Source: Paenibacillus caui (lineage in GTDB: Bacteria; Bacillota; Bacilli; Paenibacillales; Paenibacillaceae). From it: DNA of 64,000 nucleotides. The translations under genes and the position numbers were made by a program. The notes below the pieces were generated by a model. That model saw only the letters and a list, made by a program, of their open reading frames with translations. It was not told the origin of the DNA and did no database searches. The stretch covers positions 62,001 to 126,000 of the forward strand of contig NZ_JAIOGQ010000002.1 of assembly GCF_019904135.1 (NCBI RefSeq), written 5' to 3'. This document shows, in pieces, positions 42,904 to 52,430 of the stretch (position 1 is the first letter of the stretch; each line of letters starts with the position of its first letter).

Positions 42904-44418
42904 TCAAACCGCCAAATCAACGCCTACGACCCCAACAACCTCGCCGCTTCGATTAATGATCGCGCGGGATAGCGTAACACAGGAGCGTTTGGTAATAGCG
43001 GAAACATAGGGCTTGGACACAAAAGCTCCTTGATGAATAGCCTCTGACCACCATTCTCTTCGTTTGGCATTGAGCAGCCCGGCAGCTGGCTCCGAGAAAA
43101 TAAATGTGCCGTCTGTACGGTTAGACCAAATCGCCTGAATATCGGGTAACTTGTGTAAATAAGGCCCAAGAATGGATGCGTGTTTCTCCGGATCGGGCGA
43201 GAACAATTCCTCCTGTGCGGCAATCACTTCGAGAAGGGCCTGCATCTCCTGGAGTTTTCCCGTATAAAACTCTTCCGTAAGTTCCTTCCCGCCGGTAATT
43301 TCGAGAACCGAATTTTGCAACGCTTCGGACTCGTTCAGCAAATTGGCATTCACTTCATTCAATTGATTAATCTGACTCCGCTGCTTCATTACCTGTTCAA
43401 GGGTCAAATCCACATTGCTTATCGTTTCATTTACAATTTGAACCGCTTCATTAAGCTTTCCAGACGTCTGGTCGATCAACTCGCTTTGGCCCGCCGCAGC
43501 TTGCAGCGTTTCGCTTACGGATCCTTCCACCTCTTTGACAAGTGCTGCGACGGTTTCAAGACGGCTGTTAACGGCTTCAACGTCCTTGACGCCGAGATCG
43601 ACTGCAGCCTGCTCCCTGTTGACGGATCCTTCCACCTCTTTGACACCTGCCGCAATGCCTTGGAGCAGGGACGATGACCGATCGACCGATTCCTTGCTCT
43701 GATCGGCCAGTTGACGAATGCGGGTCGCCACAACCGCGAAGCCTCTGCCTTCTTCCCCCGCGCGCGCCGCTTCAATCGAAGCATTGAGCGCAAGCAGGGA
43801 AGTTTCGTTAACAATGCCGTTAATCAGTGTGTTGACCTGCTCTACCATGGACAATCTCTCCGTCAGATGTTCGAATTTCTCGCGCATATCGCTGCCCTGC
43901 TGCTTCAGCTGGTCCATGACGGAGCGTGTATTAAGCAAGGAATCCACCATTTCACGGACACCTTGGCTTGTATCGTTCATATTGCCGCGAAGCCTGTCCG
44001 TCAGCTCCGAAATATGTTCCGTAGCGGCTGCAGCTTCATTCATCTTGGAAAATGCATCCTCAATATTGCTCTTAGCTTCATAGCTTCTTGTCCGTAAATC
44101 CGTTTCATAAGCATGGGAATAATCGGCTGTCTGCTGCAGTCCATCAGTATGCCGGCTGATTTCTTCCAACGCTCCATGCAGCCGGTCTGCTGTAACGTGA
44201 ATCTCGTTGCTGAGCAGTTTCACCTCGCTTTGAGCCTGTTCGAACTTGTTCAGCAGACTCTTTTGTCCCTGGTAAACTCGAACTGCGATCCACCCCAGAA
44301 GCAGCACAAAAAGTCCCAGGATGACTTTGTGCACCCAATCCACCTTGAGAAACTGACTATAAACAAGGAAAATCAACAGAAAAGCGGCAATAAGACCTAA
44401 ATTACGGCGAAACTTCAT
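42904..44418 (-). CDS. Chemoreceptor-like protein with C-terminal Cache-like domain
   Basis: About 504 residues from ATG 44416-44418. Two membrane segments lie close together at the N-terminus ([18 protein letters not shown] and [20 protein letters not shown]), so nearly the whole protein is cytosolic. A long coiled-coil follows with a methyl-accepting signalling tip ([40 protein letters not shown]). After it, residues about 400-504 contain [35 protein letters not shown] and GVVGVDLAV, which look like a Cache domain, normally placed outside the cell before the membrane. Here it is at the C-terminus and cytosolic. Adjacent che genes are absent. Confidence 0.83.
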   Translation of the reverse strand: MKFRRNLGLIAAFLLIFLVYSQFLKVDWVHKVILGLFVLLLGWIAVRVYQGQKSLLNKFEQAQSEVKLLSNEIHVTADRLHGALEEISRHTDGLQQTADYSHAYETDLRTRSYEAKSNIEDAFSKMNEAAAATEHISELTDRLRGNMNDTSQGVREMVDSLLNTRSVMDQLKQQGSDMREKFEHLTERLSMVEQVNTLINGIVNETSLLALNASIEAARAGEEGRGFAVVATRIRQLADQSKESVDRSSSLLQGIAAGVKEVEGSVNREQAAVDLGVKDVEAVNSRLETVAALVKEVEGSVSETLQAAAGQSELIDQTSGKLNEAVQIVNETISNVDLTLEQVMKQRSQINQLNEVNANLLNESEALQNSVLEITGGKELTEEFYTGKLQEMQALLEVIAAQEELFSPDPEKHASILGPYLHKLPDIQAIWSNRTDGTFIFSEPAAGLLNAKRREWWSEAIHQGAFVSKPYVSAITKRSCVTLSRAIINRSGEVVGVVGVDLAV

Positions 44419-44433
44419 GATTATGTTCCCCAC

Positions 44434-44912
44434 CCCACTTATAACTCAATTTGAACCAAATCTCACTTCACAGAAACTATGTATAACCTCTTGAAAAGTT
44501 CTATGGGCTTATTCGGTTAGTTCATTTTGCTTAGATGTTATATTTTCTCACAGTATATCAGTTGATAGAGTCCGAGGAAATACTTTCCTTCAAAATTCCT
44601 ATTCATTTAGCTTCCACTTGCATGTAGCCCGCAATTTCCATAGAGTGCAGCAATCCAGTTATAGTTTACATAATTTTATTTCTGTAAATGATGATTCCCT
44701 TTATCCTTCTCGGGTGTGAGATGTTGAAGATAAGCACGAATTGGCTAGGTACGTGAATGATTTTCTATTGTGAATTTTTCATATATTGAAATGTTGGAAT
44801 TAAGAGTGGTTGCTGCCGTTTCGTTCTTCGGTTTGCTGCTGCCGATTTTGTTCGTGGTCGCTTGATGATAAGTTGGTGATTGATCGCCAATCGCCTTCCT
44901 GATCAATAAAAC
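44434..44912. other. Non-coding stretch between chemoreceptor and YebC genes
   Basis: About 480 bp without a supported gene. It contains AGTTTACATAA at 44663-44673 (reverse complement of the dif-arm 11-mer). A 24-codon hydrophobic reading frame, ATG at 44789, was noticed but has no ribosome binding site. Nothing else was recognised. Confidence 0.5.
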
Positions 44913-44967
44913 AAAAAAAACGGACAAAGGATTGCCGCTTGAACGCGACTCAACCTTTATCCGTTTC
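44913..44967 (-). terminator. Terminator of the YebC-family gene
   Basis: Minus strand AAACGGATAAAGG pairs with CCTTTGTCCGTTT and is followed by TTTTTTG, about 35 bp past the stop. Confidence 0.85.
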
Positions 44968-45003
44968 TCTTCTAACCTGTTTATTGTCAGCCTTGACCAG
45001 GCA

Positions 45004-45723
45004 TTAATCTCCGAACTCGACGTTATGATAGACTTGTTGGACATCTTCCAAATCTTCCAACGCATCAATCAATTTTTCAAATTGCGCTTGGGGCTCTTCG
45101 TCAAGGGTTACGAAGTTTTGCGCTAGCATGGACAGCTCCGCAATTGTAAAGTCTGTGATCCCCGCGGTTTTGAGCGCTTCTTGCACGGCGTTGAACTGGT
45201 CGGGTTCAGCATACACGATCACGGTTTCATCTTCCTCTACGATATCGCGTACGTCTACATCCGCTTCCAGCATAATTTCCATTACTTCGTCCAGCGTTTT
45301 TCCCTCAAGGCCGATAACGGCCGTTGGCTCGAACATGTAAGATACCGAACCGCTTACTCCCATGCTGCCGCCGTTCTTATTGAATGCGGAACGAACAGCG
45401 GAAGCCGTGCGATTCACGTTATTTGTCAGCGCGTCTACAATCACCATCGAGCCATTCGGACCGAAGCCTTCATAGCGGAGTTCTTCATAGGTTTCATCCC
45501 CGCTGCCTTTTGCCTTATCAAGCGCACGGTCAATAATCGCTTTGGGCACATTGTACGTCTTGGCCCGCTCCAGGACCACTTTCAAAGCGCGGTTCGATTC
45601 CGGATCCGGCTCGCCCTTCTTCGCTGCTACATAAATTTCAACGCCAAATTTGGCATATACCCGGCTTGTATTTGCATCTTTCGAAGCTTTTTTTTCTTTA
45701 ATATTATTCCACTTACGACCCAT
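45004..45723 (-). CDS. yebC: YebC/PmpR-family protein
   Basis: 239 residues starting at [20 protein letters not shown]; the family normally reads AGHSKWANIKH here, and the [13 protein letters not shown] form is the YeeI-like branch found in Bacillus. The three alpha/beta domains are present, with [20 protein letters not shown] and [19 protein letters not shown] in the middle. YebC proteins were named transcription regulators, and recent work connects one branch to relief of ribosome stalling at poly-proline. Weak ribosome binding site AGTGGGATC. Monocistronic with its own terminator. Confidence 0.9.
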   Translation of the reverse strand: MGRKWNNIKEKKASKDANTSRVYAKFGVEIYVAAKKGEPDPESNRALKVVLERAKTYNVPKAIIDRALDKAKGSGDETYEELRYEGFGPNGSMVIVDALTNNVNRTASAVRSAFNKNGGSMGVSGSVSYMFEPTAVIGLEGKTLDEVMEIMLEADVDVRDIVEEDETVIVYAEPDQFNAVQEALKTAGITDFTIAELSMLAQNFVTLDEEPQAQFEKLIDALEDLEDVQQVYHNVEFGD

Positions 45724-45951
45724 GCTGATCCCACTTTCTATTCTTGATATTCAGAAAACCAAATTTCATAGGATGACGAATGAAGACTTCTTTTCTGCCT
45801 GCGCATTCCGTTTTCTATTTATATACCCTGTTCATTATATCCTTTGAATGGGCAGTTGAACAAGTCTGTAAGCATCTGAATCTTGGAAAAATAAACAGTC
45901 CCGGGGCTAACCGGCAAACCATCCATTCTTCGGATATCCTATCTTTCCGTT

Positions 45952-45985
45952 AACGAAAATTTTATTATGTAAACTTATTTTCGTT
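45952..45985. repeat. Inverted repeat with dif-arm 11-mer in its loop
   Basis: AACGAAAAT (45952-45960) is mirrored by ATTTTCGTT (45977-45985). The 16-bp loop contains TTATGTAAACT (45965-45975). There is no T-run on either side, so it is not a normal terminator. It lies in the gap between the YebC and GNAT genes, about 620 bp from the xerS-like start. Confidence 0.6.
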
Positions 45986-46027
45986 CTTCCCGTTTCGCCA
46001 GCAGCCAGCAGGCTGATTCCCCATTCA

Positions 46028-46531
46028 TCACTTCTCGGTGTTAAAAAACTGGACGATATTGCCGCTTATCGGTCTCACCTTCTCCGTATAGACTCCCCCG
46101 GTAAATCCGGCGATTGTCGATCTCCAAAAAGCCTGGGCAGGCGTATTGTTGGCTACCTGGGAGACGAACCATCTGCCTTGGAACATGCCGAACAGCTTCA
46201 TTGCAGCCTGACGGCCTACCCCCCTGCGGCGAAACCTTCTCACCACAAAAAATTCTGCCATATAATAATCCCCTTCGGGATTCGCGGTGAGCTGATCAAC
46301 CAGTGCAAAGCCCGCGATCTGCCCGCTGCTTCTGATAATGAAAGCTTGATGCAAGCCGTTCCCATGCTCCGCAACATATTTGTCCAGTCCGGGATAAGGC
46401 TGAAACCTGCCGTTCTCCTCGAGCTGAATATCAAGAAAGGCAGTGAAATCATAAAAATACAGCTGCATCAAATTGTGCAGAATATCGGATTGCCCGGCTG
46501 TGACAGGCTCCAAAACAACTCCCATGTTCAT
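46028..46531 (-). CDS. GNAT family N-acetyltransferase
   Basis: 167 residues from ATG 46529-46531, behind TTAAGGAGAGACTA; a longer frame upstream runs antisense through the xerS-like gene and is rejected. Motif A is VVRRFRRRGVGRQAAMKLFG (R-x-x-G-V-G), preceded by MAEFFV and followed by FVSQVANNTPAQAFWRS, as in GNAT proteins. IAGFALVDQL is the typical central strand. The substrate is unknown. It is divergent from the xerS-like gene by 75 bp. Confidence 0.85.
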   Translation of the reverse strand: MNMGVVLEPVTAGQSDILHNLMQLYFYDFTAFLDIQLEENGRFQPYPGLDKYVAEHGNGLHQAFIIRSSGQIAGFALVDQLTANPEGDYYMAEFFVVRRFRRRGVGRQAAMKLFGMFQGRWFVSQVANNTPAQAFWRSTIAGFTGGVYTEKVRPISGNIVQFFNTEK

Positions 46532-46606
46532 TAGTCTCTCCTTAAGATAAGCTTGCGATTGTGATAGAATAGTAATTACTGAACATGACGAAAAGGTGAA
46601 TGAATC

Positions 46607-47689
46607 ATGAACATTCAAAAAGGAATCGACCGCAAAAAACTGGATGAAAAAGTTGTCCTGATGCCCTGGTTCGTTCAACAGTTTATTGATTACAAGCTGC
46701 CGGATCTTTCCCCGTCCACGCTGCTGGAATACATACGGGACTATGAGCAGTTTTTCGGATGGCTGCGGGCCGAAGGCCTGAGCGCGGCTGCCAGCAACCT
46801 TGAGGTCACCCTGCAGGAACTGGAAGTGCTCCATATGGAAAGCATTGTCTCCTATCGTCTCCATCTGACCACCCGGACCGAGGGCACCAACAGCCGGGTG
46901 ACCGTCTCGCGCAAGCTCTCTTCTCTCCGTTCCCTCTTTCACTACCTGAGCCAGATTGCCGAGGACGAGAACTTTTACCCACTGCTGAAGCGGAACATTA
47001 TGGCCAAGGTTGAAATCAAGCGCATTCACAAGCCCAAGGATACGGCAGCCAAATTAAAGGGAAAAATATTGGAGGATGACGAGCTGTTAGACTTTATCGC
47101 CTACATCCATGAAAATTACCGCCATGACATTGAGAACAACAAGCAGGCGCTGCACGCTTTCGAAATGAACCGCGAACGGGATGCCTGCATTGCCAGCCTC
47201 ATTCTGAATTCGGGACTGCGCGTCTCCGAAGTAGTCAACCTGAATATTGACGATCTCGATTTGGCAAACAAGCTGCTGTATGTGTTCCGGAAAGGCCACA
47301 ACGATGAAACGTTCAAATCGCCGGTTTATTTCCGGGAACAGGCCAGAGACGATCTTGTAGAATATATGGCTCTCAGGCAGTCCCGTTACCGTACGCCCAA
47401 AAAAGAAAAGGCGCTGTTCGTCGCTCTCCCCAACGGCTCCAAGGAAGGAAAGCGGATGACCAAACGCGCCATTCAGGCGATGATCATCAAGTATGCCAAA
47501 CGTTACGGCAAGCCGTTTCTGACGGTACATAAGCTGCGGCACTCTTTTGCCACCGACTATTATTTACAGAACGATATTTACAAAACAAAAGAGCAGCTTG
47601 GCCACGCTTCTACCGAAACGACGGAGGTTTATGCCCATCTGACCGACAAAACGATGTCCCAGGCTATTGAGCGGCGTCTTGAGCCGTAA
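46607..47689 (+). CDS. xerS: Tyrosine recombinase, XerS family
   Basis: 360 residues from ATG behind AAAAGGTGAATGAATC. XerS is the single-recombinase replacement for XerC/XerD in streptococci; XerS-like proteins also occur in other Firmicutes. The N-terminus VVLMPWFVQQFIDYKL, STLLEYIRDYEQFFGWLRAEGLS follows the XerS pattern, including the insert between helices. Catalytic residues: Arg205 (GLRVSEV), Lys229 (FRKG), His308 and Arg311 (HKLRHSF), His333 (LGHASTE) and Tyr342 (EVYAHLT). No phage genes are near. Chromosome dimer resolution is the standard role of the family; here it is one of two tyrosine recombinases in the window, so paralogy is possible. Confidence 0.88.
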   Translation: MNIQKGIDRKKLDEKVVLMPWFVQQFIDYKLPDLSPSTLLEYIRDYEQFFGWLRAEGLSAAASNLEVTLQELEVLHMESIVSYRLHLTTRTEGTNSRVTVSRKLSSLRSLFHYLSQIAEDENFYPLLKRNIMAKVEIKRIHKPKDTAAKLKGKILEDDELLDFIAYIHENYRHDIENNKQALHAFEMNRERDACIASLILNSGLRVSEVVNLNIDDLDLANKLLYVFRKGHNDETFKSPVYFREQARDDLVEYMALRQSRYRTPKKEKALFVALPNGSKEGKRMTKRAIQAMIIKYAKRYGKPFLTVHKLRHSFATDYYLQNDIYKTKEQLGHASTETTEVYAHLTDKTMSQAIERRLEP

Positions 47690-47718
47690 AGGCGCTTCTT
47701 GAAAGGCTCCTGCTTCAT

Positions 47719-48258
47719 TCAGGGCGCAGCATCTTGTAAGCCCGCTTCCCGTTCAAGCCACTCGGCAATAAGAAGCCGGTCATTCAAACGAAACAGGCAC
47801 AATGGCTCCCCTGCTGCCGGGTAACCTTCCCCGGCGGCTTTTTTTAAATCGGCGGCGGCATCTTCCCAGCAAACTACAACGCGGATATTCGCCGTCTCCC
47901 GAAGGAGAGCGGCATCGTCGTCGTTGCGCAGCATGACGATTTTCGGATAAGCCTCCTGCTTGAAGCCCTCTACGATAATCAGATCATGTGAGCTGAACCT
48001 GTGAACAAGGTCCTGTAGAGGGGTTCCCCGCTCTTCAATCACAGCCGTTCGCTTAGCTGAAGTGATTGCTACAGCTGTGGCGCCAGCTTGGGACATCCGC
48101 CAGGTGTCGGTGCCCGGTCTGTCCGCCTCAAACTGGTGCCCGTCATGCTTGATGACCGCAACCCGAATTCCTTTGCGGGTAAAATAACGAACCAAATATT
48201 CAGCAAGCGTTGTTTTTCCGCTGTTCTTGTATCCCACAATCTGAACGATATAAGGCAC
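47719..48258 (-). CDS. mobB: Molybdopterin-guanine dinucleotide biosynthesis protein MobB
   Basis: 179 residues from GTG 48256-48258 with AAGGGGAGGGG some 11 bases upstream. Walker A is VGYKNSGKTTLAEYLVRYF (residues 8-26), and the sequence HDGHQFEADRPGTDTWRMSQ and DLIIVEGFKQEAYPKIVMLR are MobB signatures. MobB is a GTP-binding helper of MobA, which attaches GMP to molybdopterin. It lies 18 bp behind moeA in an operon. Other moa/moe/mob genes are not in the window; the pair is a partial Moco locus. Confidence 0.92.
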   Translation of the reverse strand: MPYIVQIVGYKNSGKTTLAEYLVRYFTRKGIRVAVIKHDGHQFEADRPGTDTWRMSQAGATAVAITSAKRTAVIEERGTPLQDLVHRFSSHDLIIVEGFKQEAYPKIVMLRNDDDAALLRETANIRVVVCWEDAAADLKKAAGEGYPAAGEPLCLFRLNDRLLIAEWLEREAGLQDAAP

Positions 48259-48276
48259 CGCGACCGTCCCCTCCCC

Positions 48277-49563
48277 TTAAAGCGGTGTTTGAAAGGAATC
48301 GCCCGGAAGCTGGATGACCTCAACCCGTTCACCCATGCTCAGCCCGGTGCCGGTAGGCGGAACGATGATCAGCGCGTCGCTGTCCTTGATGGTGATCATG
48401 ACGCTCGACTCATCCAGCGATGCCGGAGTAGCATACAGGACGCCCTCACGCACCTCCAGGCGGGCGCGTACAAACCGGGTAAAGCTGTTTATTTTCACAT
48501 AGTCCCGGCCCAGCAGTGCCTCAAACCGGGGCAGAAACGGCTTGTCTGCCCCAAGCATGGTCCGGATGGCCGGACGCGCAAACAGCTCGAAGCCGACAAA
48601 GCAGGCGCCCGGATTTCCGGATAACGCGAACAGCAGCTTCTCTTTGTATACCGCGGCAGTCGTTACACTGCCCGGGCGCATCGCCACTTTGTTGAACAGC
48701 ATTTCCAGACTGCCTTCCTGCACCAGATCGGCCATAATATCATAATCGCCAACAGAGACCCCGCCGGTCGTGATCACAACATCATATTCCGCTAGCGCTT
48801 CTTCCACCCTGCGCTTCGCCATTTGCAGATCATCCGCGATCGCATCCAGAATATAGGGCTCGCCCCCAGCCGCCTGCACCTGGCAGGCCAGGGTATAGGT
48901 GTTGCTGTTGCGGATTTTGCCGTCCTGCAGCGGTTCGTCGACGCCAAGCAGCTCCGAGCCGGTCGAGCAAATGGCCACACGAGGGCGGCGCATCACTTTC
49001 ACCTGATGAATTCCGAAGGTGGCGAGCACCGTTATTTCTCCCGCAGAGATCAATCTCCCGCTTTCCAGCAGCGTCTCGCCTTCCTGCAGCTCCAGTCCAA
49101 TAGGCGTAATATTGGCACCGGCCTTAATCTCCCTTTTTAGGGCAATATACGTTCTGCCGCCGCTTTCTCTCAGCTCCGTCATCTCCTGCATCACAACGGC
49201 ATCCGCTTCATCCGGAACCTTGGCTCCTGTCATAATGCGAGCAGCCGTTCCGCCCGCAATTTTGGCCGATGGCAGCGATCCGGCGGGAATTTCATCGATC
49301 ACTTCGATGAGAACCGGTTTCTCGGCCATGCAGCCTGCTGTGTCCGCACTTCTTATGGCGTAACCGTCCATTCCGGAACGGCGGAAATGCGGAAAAGGAT
49401 GTGGCGCCCTCACCGGCTCCGCCAGAATACGGCCGCTCGCCTTCGCTAAAGGGACAAGCTCGCTGTCCATCCGCTTCGCAAACGGAAGGATCAGGCTTTG
49501 AGCCTGGTCGACCTGGACCGCGCTGCGTTTGAACTTGGATGATTGTCCGTTAGATGAATTCAT
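48277..49563 (-). CDS. moeA: Molybdopterin molybdotransferase MoeA
   Basis: 428 residues from ATG 49561-49563, behind GCGGGAGGATTATGAA; an in-frame extension upstream lacks a ribosome binding site. It inserts molybdate into adenylylated molybdopterin. Landmarks: FRRSGMDGYAIRSADT, RIMTGAKVPDEADAVVMQE, VAICSTGSELLG, the catalytic DVVITTGGVSVGDYDIM and ALSGNPGACFVGFELF, then a C-terminal MoeA domain IV. The order is domains I-IV, of standard length. mobB follows. Molybdoenzymes such as nitrate reductase or formate dehydrogenase are implied elsewhere in the genome. Confidence 0.95.
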   Translation of the reverse strand: MNSSNGQSSKFKRSAVQVDQAQSLILPFAKRMDSELVPLAKASGRILAEPVRAPHPFPHFRRSGMDGYAIRSADTAGCMAEKPVLIEVIDEIPAGSLPSAKIAGGTAARIMTGAKVPDEADAVVMQEMTELRESGGRTYIALKREIKAGANITPIGLELQEGETLLESGRLISAGEITVLATFGIHQVKVMRRPRVAICSTGSELLGVDEPLQDGKIRNSNTYTLACQVQAAGGEPYILDAIADDLQMAKRRVEEALAEYDVVITTGGVSVGDYDIMADLVQEGSLEMLFNKVAMRPGSVTTAAVYKEKLLFALSGNPGACFVGFELFARPAIRTMLGADKPFLPRFEALLGRDYVKINSFTRFVRARLEVREGVLYATPASLDESSVMITIKDSDALIIVPPTGTGLSMGERVEVIQLPGDSFQTPL

Positions 49564-49778
49564 TTCATAATCCTCCCGCCATATTTGCAATTTAATCATG
49601 ATTACCGTTGAAACCACTCTTTATTATCGTAAGTGGATTACCGGGCGATTGCAAATGAAAGATAGGCGAAAGAGACATAAACAGCCCCACTTTCGTGGAG
49701 CTTGGCTGATGGCAGACTGCCCGGCGAAACAGATCGTCTTCTTAGCCTTTCAAAGGGGTTCTTCTTTGCAGTGCACTT

Positions 49779-50204
49779 CTATACCTTAATCAGTGCATCC
49801 CGCCTAGAAATCAATTCGGCAAGCTGCAGCCGGATCTCCTCATGCCTCTCGTACATATAATCGGCAGCTCTCATGCAAAGGTCCTCATTGGCTTTGTATT
49901 TCGCAGCTTTTTTTTCGGCATTGCTTTTCGCAAGCAGCGCCCGACGGGCCAGATCCAGTTGACCGGCTTGCACAGCCATATAGGCCTGTTCTTCCCTCCG
50001 CTTTGCAAGCTCGCTTTGTTCCTCGCTGAGAAGCCGAAATTGGCTTAAGGCCGCAAGCTGCTTGGCGGCCGTCTGCTCGGCGGCTTCCAGCAGCAGCTCC
50101 ATTTCCCTGATATACTGGTTAATGATCTGGAGGGGATCTTCGGCTTTATCCATTAAGGCGTTTATACGAGCACGGGTCAAATTAAGATTTCTTAACGGAC
50201 ACAT
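49779..50204 (-). CDS. Short PspA/IM30-family protein
   Basis: 141 residues from ATG behind GAGGAGGCTGCTGCC. The N-terminus LRNLNLTRARINALMDKAED, PLQIINQYIREMELLLEAAE matches helices 1 and 2 of PspA/Vipp1, with EEQAYMAVQAGQLDLARRAL corresponding to the conserved ARxAL region. Full-length PspA is about 220 residues; here the chain stops after about two-thirds, and the C-terminal helices involved in ring assembly are absent. Mostly helix and coiled coil. A 3' truncation or a natural short variant cannot be told apart. Function may be reduced or different. Confidence 0.8.
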   Translation of the reverse strand: MCPLRNLNLTRARINALMDKAEDPLQIINQYIREMELLLEAAEQTAAKQLAALSQFRLLSEEQSELAKRREEQAYMAVQAGQLDLARRALLAKSNAEKKAAKYKANEDLCMRAADYMYERHEEIRLQLAELISRRDALIKV

Positions 50205-50246
50205 GGCAGCAGCCTCCTCCGAAGAAACAAGGGTTATAATGTTCGT

Positions 50247-50615
50247 TTACGGCCCAATCGGGAGTTGGTTTCCAGATCTTTCTTTTTTTATAACAAACGA
50301 CCTTATATACTGCTCAACCAGTTCCGCGCTTCTGCGGCAAATTTCCTCGATGTCATCCGGATAAAGATGATCATAATGGATCCCCATGACGAGCGTCACC
50401 GTGGCATTTAGCTGTTCTGCCGCTCTTTTGGCAAGATCGCCGCTGATGGTGTGTTCTTTATGCCCTGGTACGGAAGCGGTGTGCACCATTCTTTTTCCTC
50501 CAGCAGAAAAAGAAGTTGAAACCGCTCCGATATGAGCTTCCCCTCCCGTGATGACAAGCAGATGATCCCGCCCAATCCGCATTGCGTCGAGTTTTAAATC
50601 GTCAAACCGGTTCAT
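50247..50615 (-). CDS. LpdD-like small protein (prenylated-flavin chaperone family?)
   Basis: 122 residues, ATG behind GGAGGCAAACGCTG. DHLLVITGGEAHIGAVSTSF, VHTASVPGHKEHTISGDLAK and VTLVMGIHYDHLYPDDIEEI resemble the LpdD/VdcD family (small subunit of gallate- and vanillate-type decarboxylases, proposed to be a prenylated-FMN chaperone). The spaced HxG, GH and HYDH residues suggest a metal or flavin pocket. No UbiD-type decarboxylase gene is near, so its partner is elsewhere or it serves another role. The 36-bp gap to pyrD on the same strand allows co-transcription. Confidence 0.55.
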   Translation of the reverse strand: MNRFDDLKLDAMRIGRDHLLVITGGEAHIGAVSTSFSAGGKRMVHTASVPGHKEHTISGDLAKRAAEQLNATVTLVMGIHYDHLYPDDIEEICRRSAELVEQYIRSFVIKKERSGNQLPIGP

Positions 50616-50651
50616 CAGCGTTTGCCTCCGGGGGATTCATTGCTTCAAGCA

Positions 50652-51584
50652 TTATAGGATACCGCGAATTTCGCCAAGCGAGCGAATCCCTTCAGACCGC
50701 ATGAAAGCTTCGAGGCCTTGAACCAGCTCTTCACCCGCGCGAAGGCTGACGAAATTGTGCGTTCCAACCTGCACAGTCTCCGCGCCGGCCATAATAAATT
50801 CAACGATATCTTCTACCGAGCTGATGCCCCCCATGCCCATGACGGGGATCGTCACATGTTTGCATACCTGGTGCACCATTCGAAGAGCGATCGGCTTTAT
50901 GGCCGGACCGGACAGGCCGGCATACAGATTGTTAAATACGCTTCTGCGTTTGCGGATATCGATTTTCATCGCTGAAAATGTATTGACGAGTGAAACTCCG
51001 TCCGCCCCTTCTTCCTGGCACATCACGGCCATACTCACAATATCTTCGGCATTGGGGGAAAGCTTCACAATCAGCGGAAGATCGGTCGCGCTTCTAACGA
51101 GCCTCACGACTTCCCGCGCCGTTTCCGTCTGGATGCCGTAAGCCATGCCTCCTGCCTTCACATTAGGGCATGAGATATTCAGTTCAATCATATCGACGGC
51201 TGGATGTCCGGCGGCTGCTCTCTTCTTGGCATCTTCATCAAGCATAGCCGCACCCTCGGTATAATCGGCGAGCGTGCCTCCGCCTAGATTCACAATCCGG
51301 ACCAGGTTCAGGTCTTCCCAATATGGCGCTTCCTCGCTGAGAAACCGGGGGATGCCGGGATTCTCCAATCCGACACTGTTCATCATGCCTGCAGCCGTCT
51401 CCCAAACTCGGATTCCGCTGTTGCCTTCCCGGGGCTTAAGAGTCAGGCCTTTGCCTGAAATACCGCCCAGCTTGTTAATGTCGTACAGCTTGGCATATTC
51501 CCGGCCAAAGCCGAATGTGCCGGAGGCCATCACAACCGGATTTTTAAACAGAATCCCGGCTATTGTGCAAGTAGTATCAATCAT
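50652..51584 (-). CDS. pyrD: Dihydroorotate dehydrogenase, class 1B catalytic subunit
   Basis: 310 residues from ATG 51582-51584, with GGAGG nine bases upstream, overlapping the pyrK stop by 8 bp. The FMN barrel shows [55 protein letters not shown] (with the active-site Cys of class 1B), [37 protein letters not shown] and [11 protein letters not shown]. It oxidises dihydroorotate and passes electrons to PyrK and NAD+. The rest of the pyrimidine operon is not here. Confidence 0.94.
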   Translation of the reverse strand: MIDTTCTIAGILFKNPVVMASGTFGFGREYAKLYDINKLGGISGKGLTLKPREGNSGIRVWETAAGMMNSVGLENPGIPRFLSEEAPYWEDLNLVRIVNLGGGTLADYTEGAAMLDEDAKKRAAAGHPAVDMIELNISCPNVKAGGMAYGIQTETAREVVRLVRSATDLPLIVKLSPNAEDIVSMAVMCQEEGADGVSLVNTFSAMKIDIRKRRSVFNNLYAGLSGPAIKPIALRMVHQVCKHVTIPVMGMGGISSVEDIVEFIMAGAETVQVGTHNFVSLRAGEELVQGLEAFMRSEGIRSLGEIRGIL

Positions 51585-52278
51585 CAAACACGACCTCCTC
51601 TACGGCAAATACCGGCCCGTCAGCGCACGCCTTCTTCCTCGAGCTTCCGCTTTTGACGCTGCAGACCAGACAAGCGCCGATCCCGCAGGCCATCCGGTTC
51701 TCCAGGGACACAAACACCTTTCCAGCTCCGCCTGCAGCTTCATTTTTCCGCTGTGCCGCCTTCATCATGGGGTTCGGGCCGCAGACGAGCACTTTGTCGT
51801 AGCTCGCAAAATCAACCTTGTCGAGAATGTATCCTCCAACATCGACGGTTACGTTATCCGTCAGCTTGCGGAACTCGTCCACCAAATAGGGCTCACGGCT
51901 AAAGCCGAGATAAACATCGGCTTCCGGCATCGTTCTGAGCGCATAGTAAAAAGGGGCGATTCCGATTCCCCCGCCGACGATTGCAATCCTGCCTGAAACT
52001 TGCGGGAAGCCATTTCCGAAAGGGCCTTCTATGTCTATTGTCTCTCCCTTTCTAAGCCCTGCCAGGCGCTTTGTACCTTCCCCTACGATCTGATACAAAA
52101 ATTTGACGCTGTCGCCTTGGGCGTCAAAAATACTAATCGGTCTGGACAGCAGCGGAGACTGATTCCATTGTCTTAACATATAAAATTGCCCCGGGCTGCC
52201 GCCCTTGCCGGTACTCACAGTCATCAGATACACATCAGAGCTAATCCGGGTATTATCAAGAATGCTTGCTGTTGTCAT
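51577..52278 (-). CDS. pyrK: Dihydroorotate dehydrogenase electron transfer subunit PyrK
   Basis: 233 residues, ATG behind AGAAGGGGGAGCAT. An FAD-binding front domain includes RPISIF (residues 46-51) and IVGEGTKRL; the NAD-binding domain has [17 protein letters not shown]. The [2Fe-2S] ligands are Cys198, Cys203, Cys206 and Cys218 in [11 protein letters not shown] and the following segment. It pairs with PyrD in a heterotetramer that uses NAD+. The 8-bp overlap with pyrD supports coupled translation. No PyrR-type attenuator could be recognised upstream. Confidence 0.94.
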   Translation of the reverse strand: MTTASILDNTRISSDVYLMTVSTGKGGSPGQFYMLRQWNQSPLLSRPISIFDAQGDSVKFLYQIVGEGTKRLAGLRKGETIDIEGPFGNGFPQVSGRIAIVGGGIGIAPFYYALRTMPEADVYLGFSREPYLVDEFRKLTDNVTVDVGGYILDKVDFASYDKVLVCGPNPMMKAAQRKNEAAGGAGKVFVSLENRMACGIGACLVCSVKSGSSRKKACADGPVFAVEEVVFDD

Positions 52279-52430
52279 ATGCTCCCCCTTCTCATGTTCT
52301 GCTGCATATAAAATGCCTGTTTTTCGAGCTTAAATCTGTGAAAAATGTCACACTCGAAACCGTAGCCGGATATTTCCTGGACAAGTAGGAGATAACAATG
52401 AAGACAATGTACAAAGGAGAGAGAGCAGAC

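Noticed and set aside
44789-44863. 24-codon hydrophobic peptide (possible type I toxin)
   Set aside because: No ribosome binding site, no antitoxin RNA signature and no resemblance to known small toxins.
46028-47029. 333-residue reading frame on the minus strand covering the GNAT gene and part of xerS
   Set aside because: Only the last 167 codons are a GNAT protein with a ribosome binding site; the rest is antisense to the xerS-like gene.
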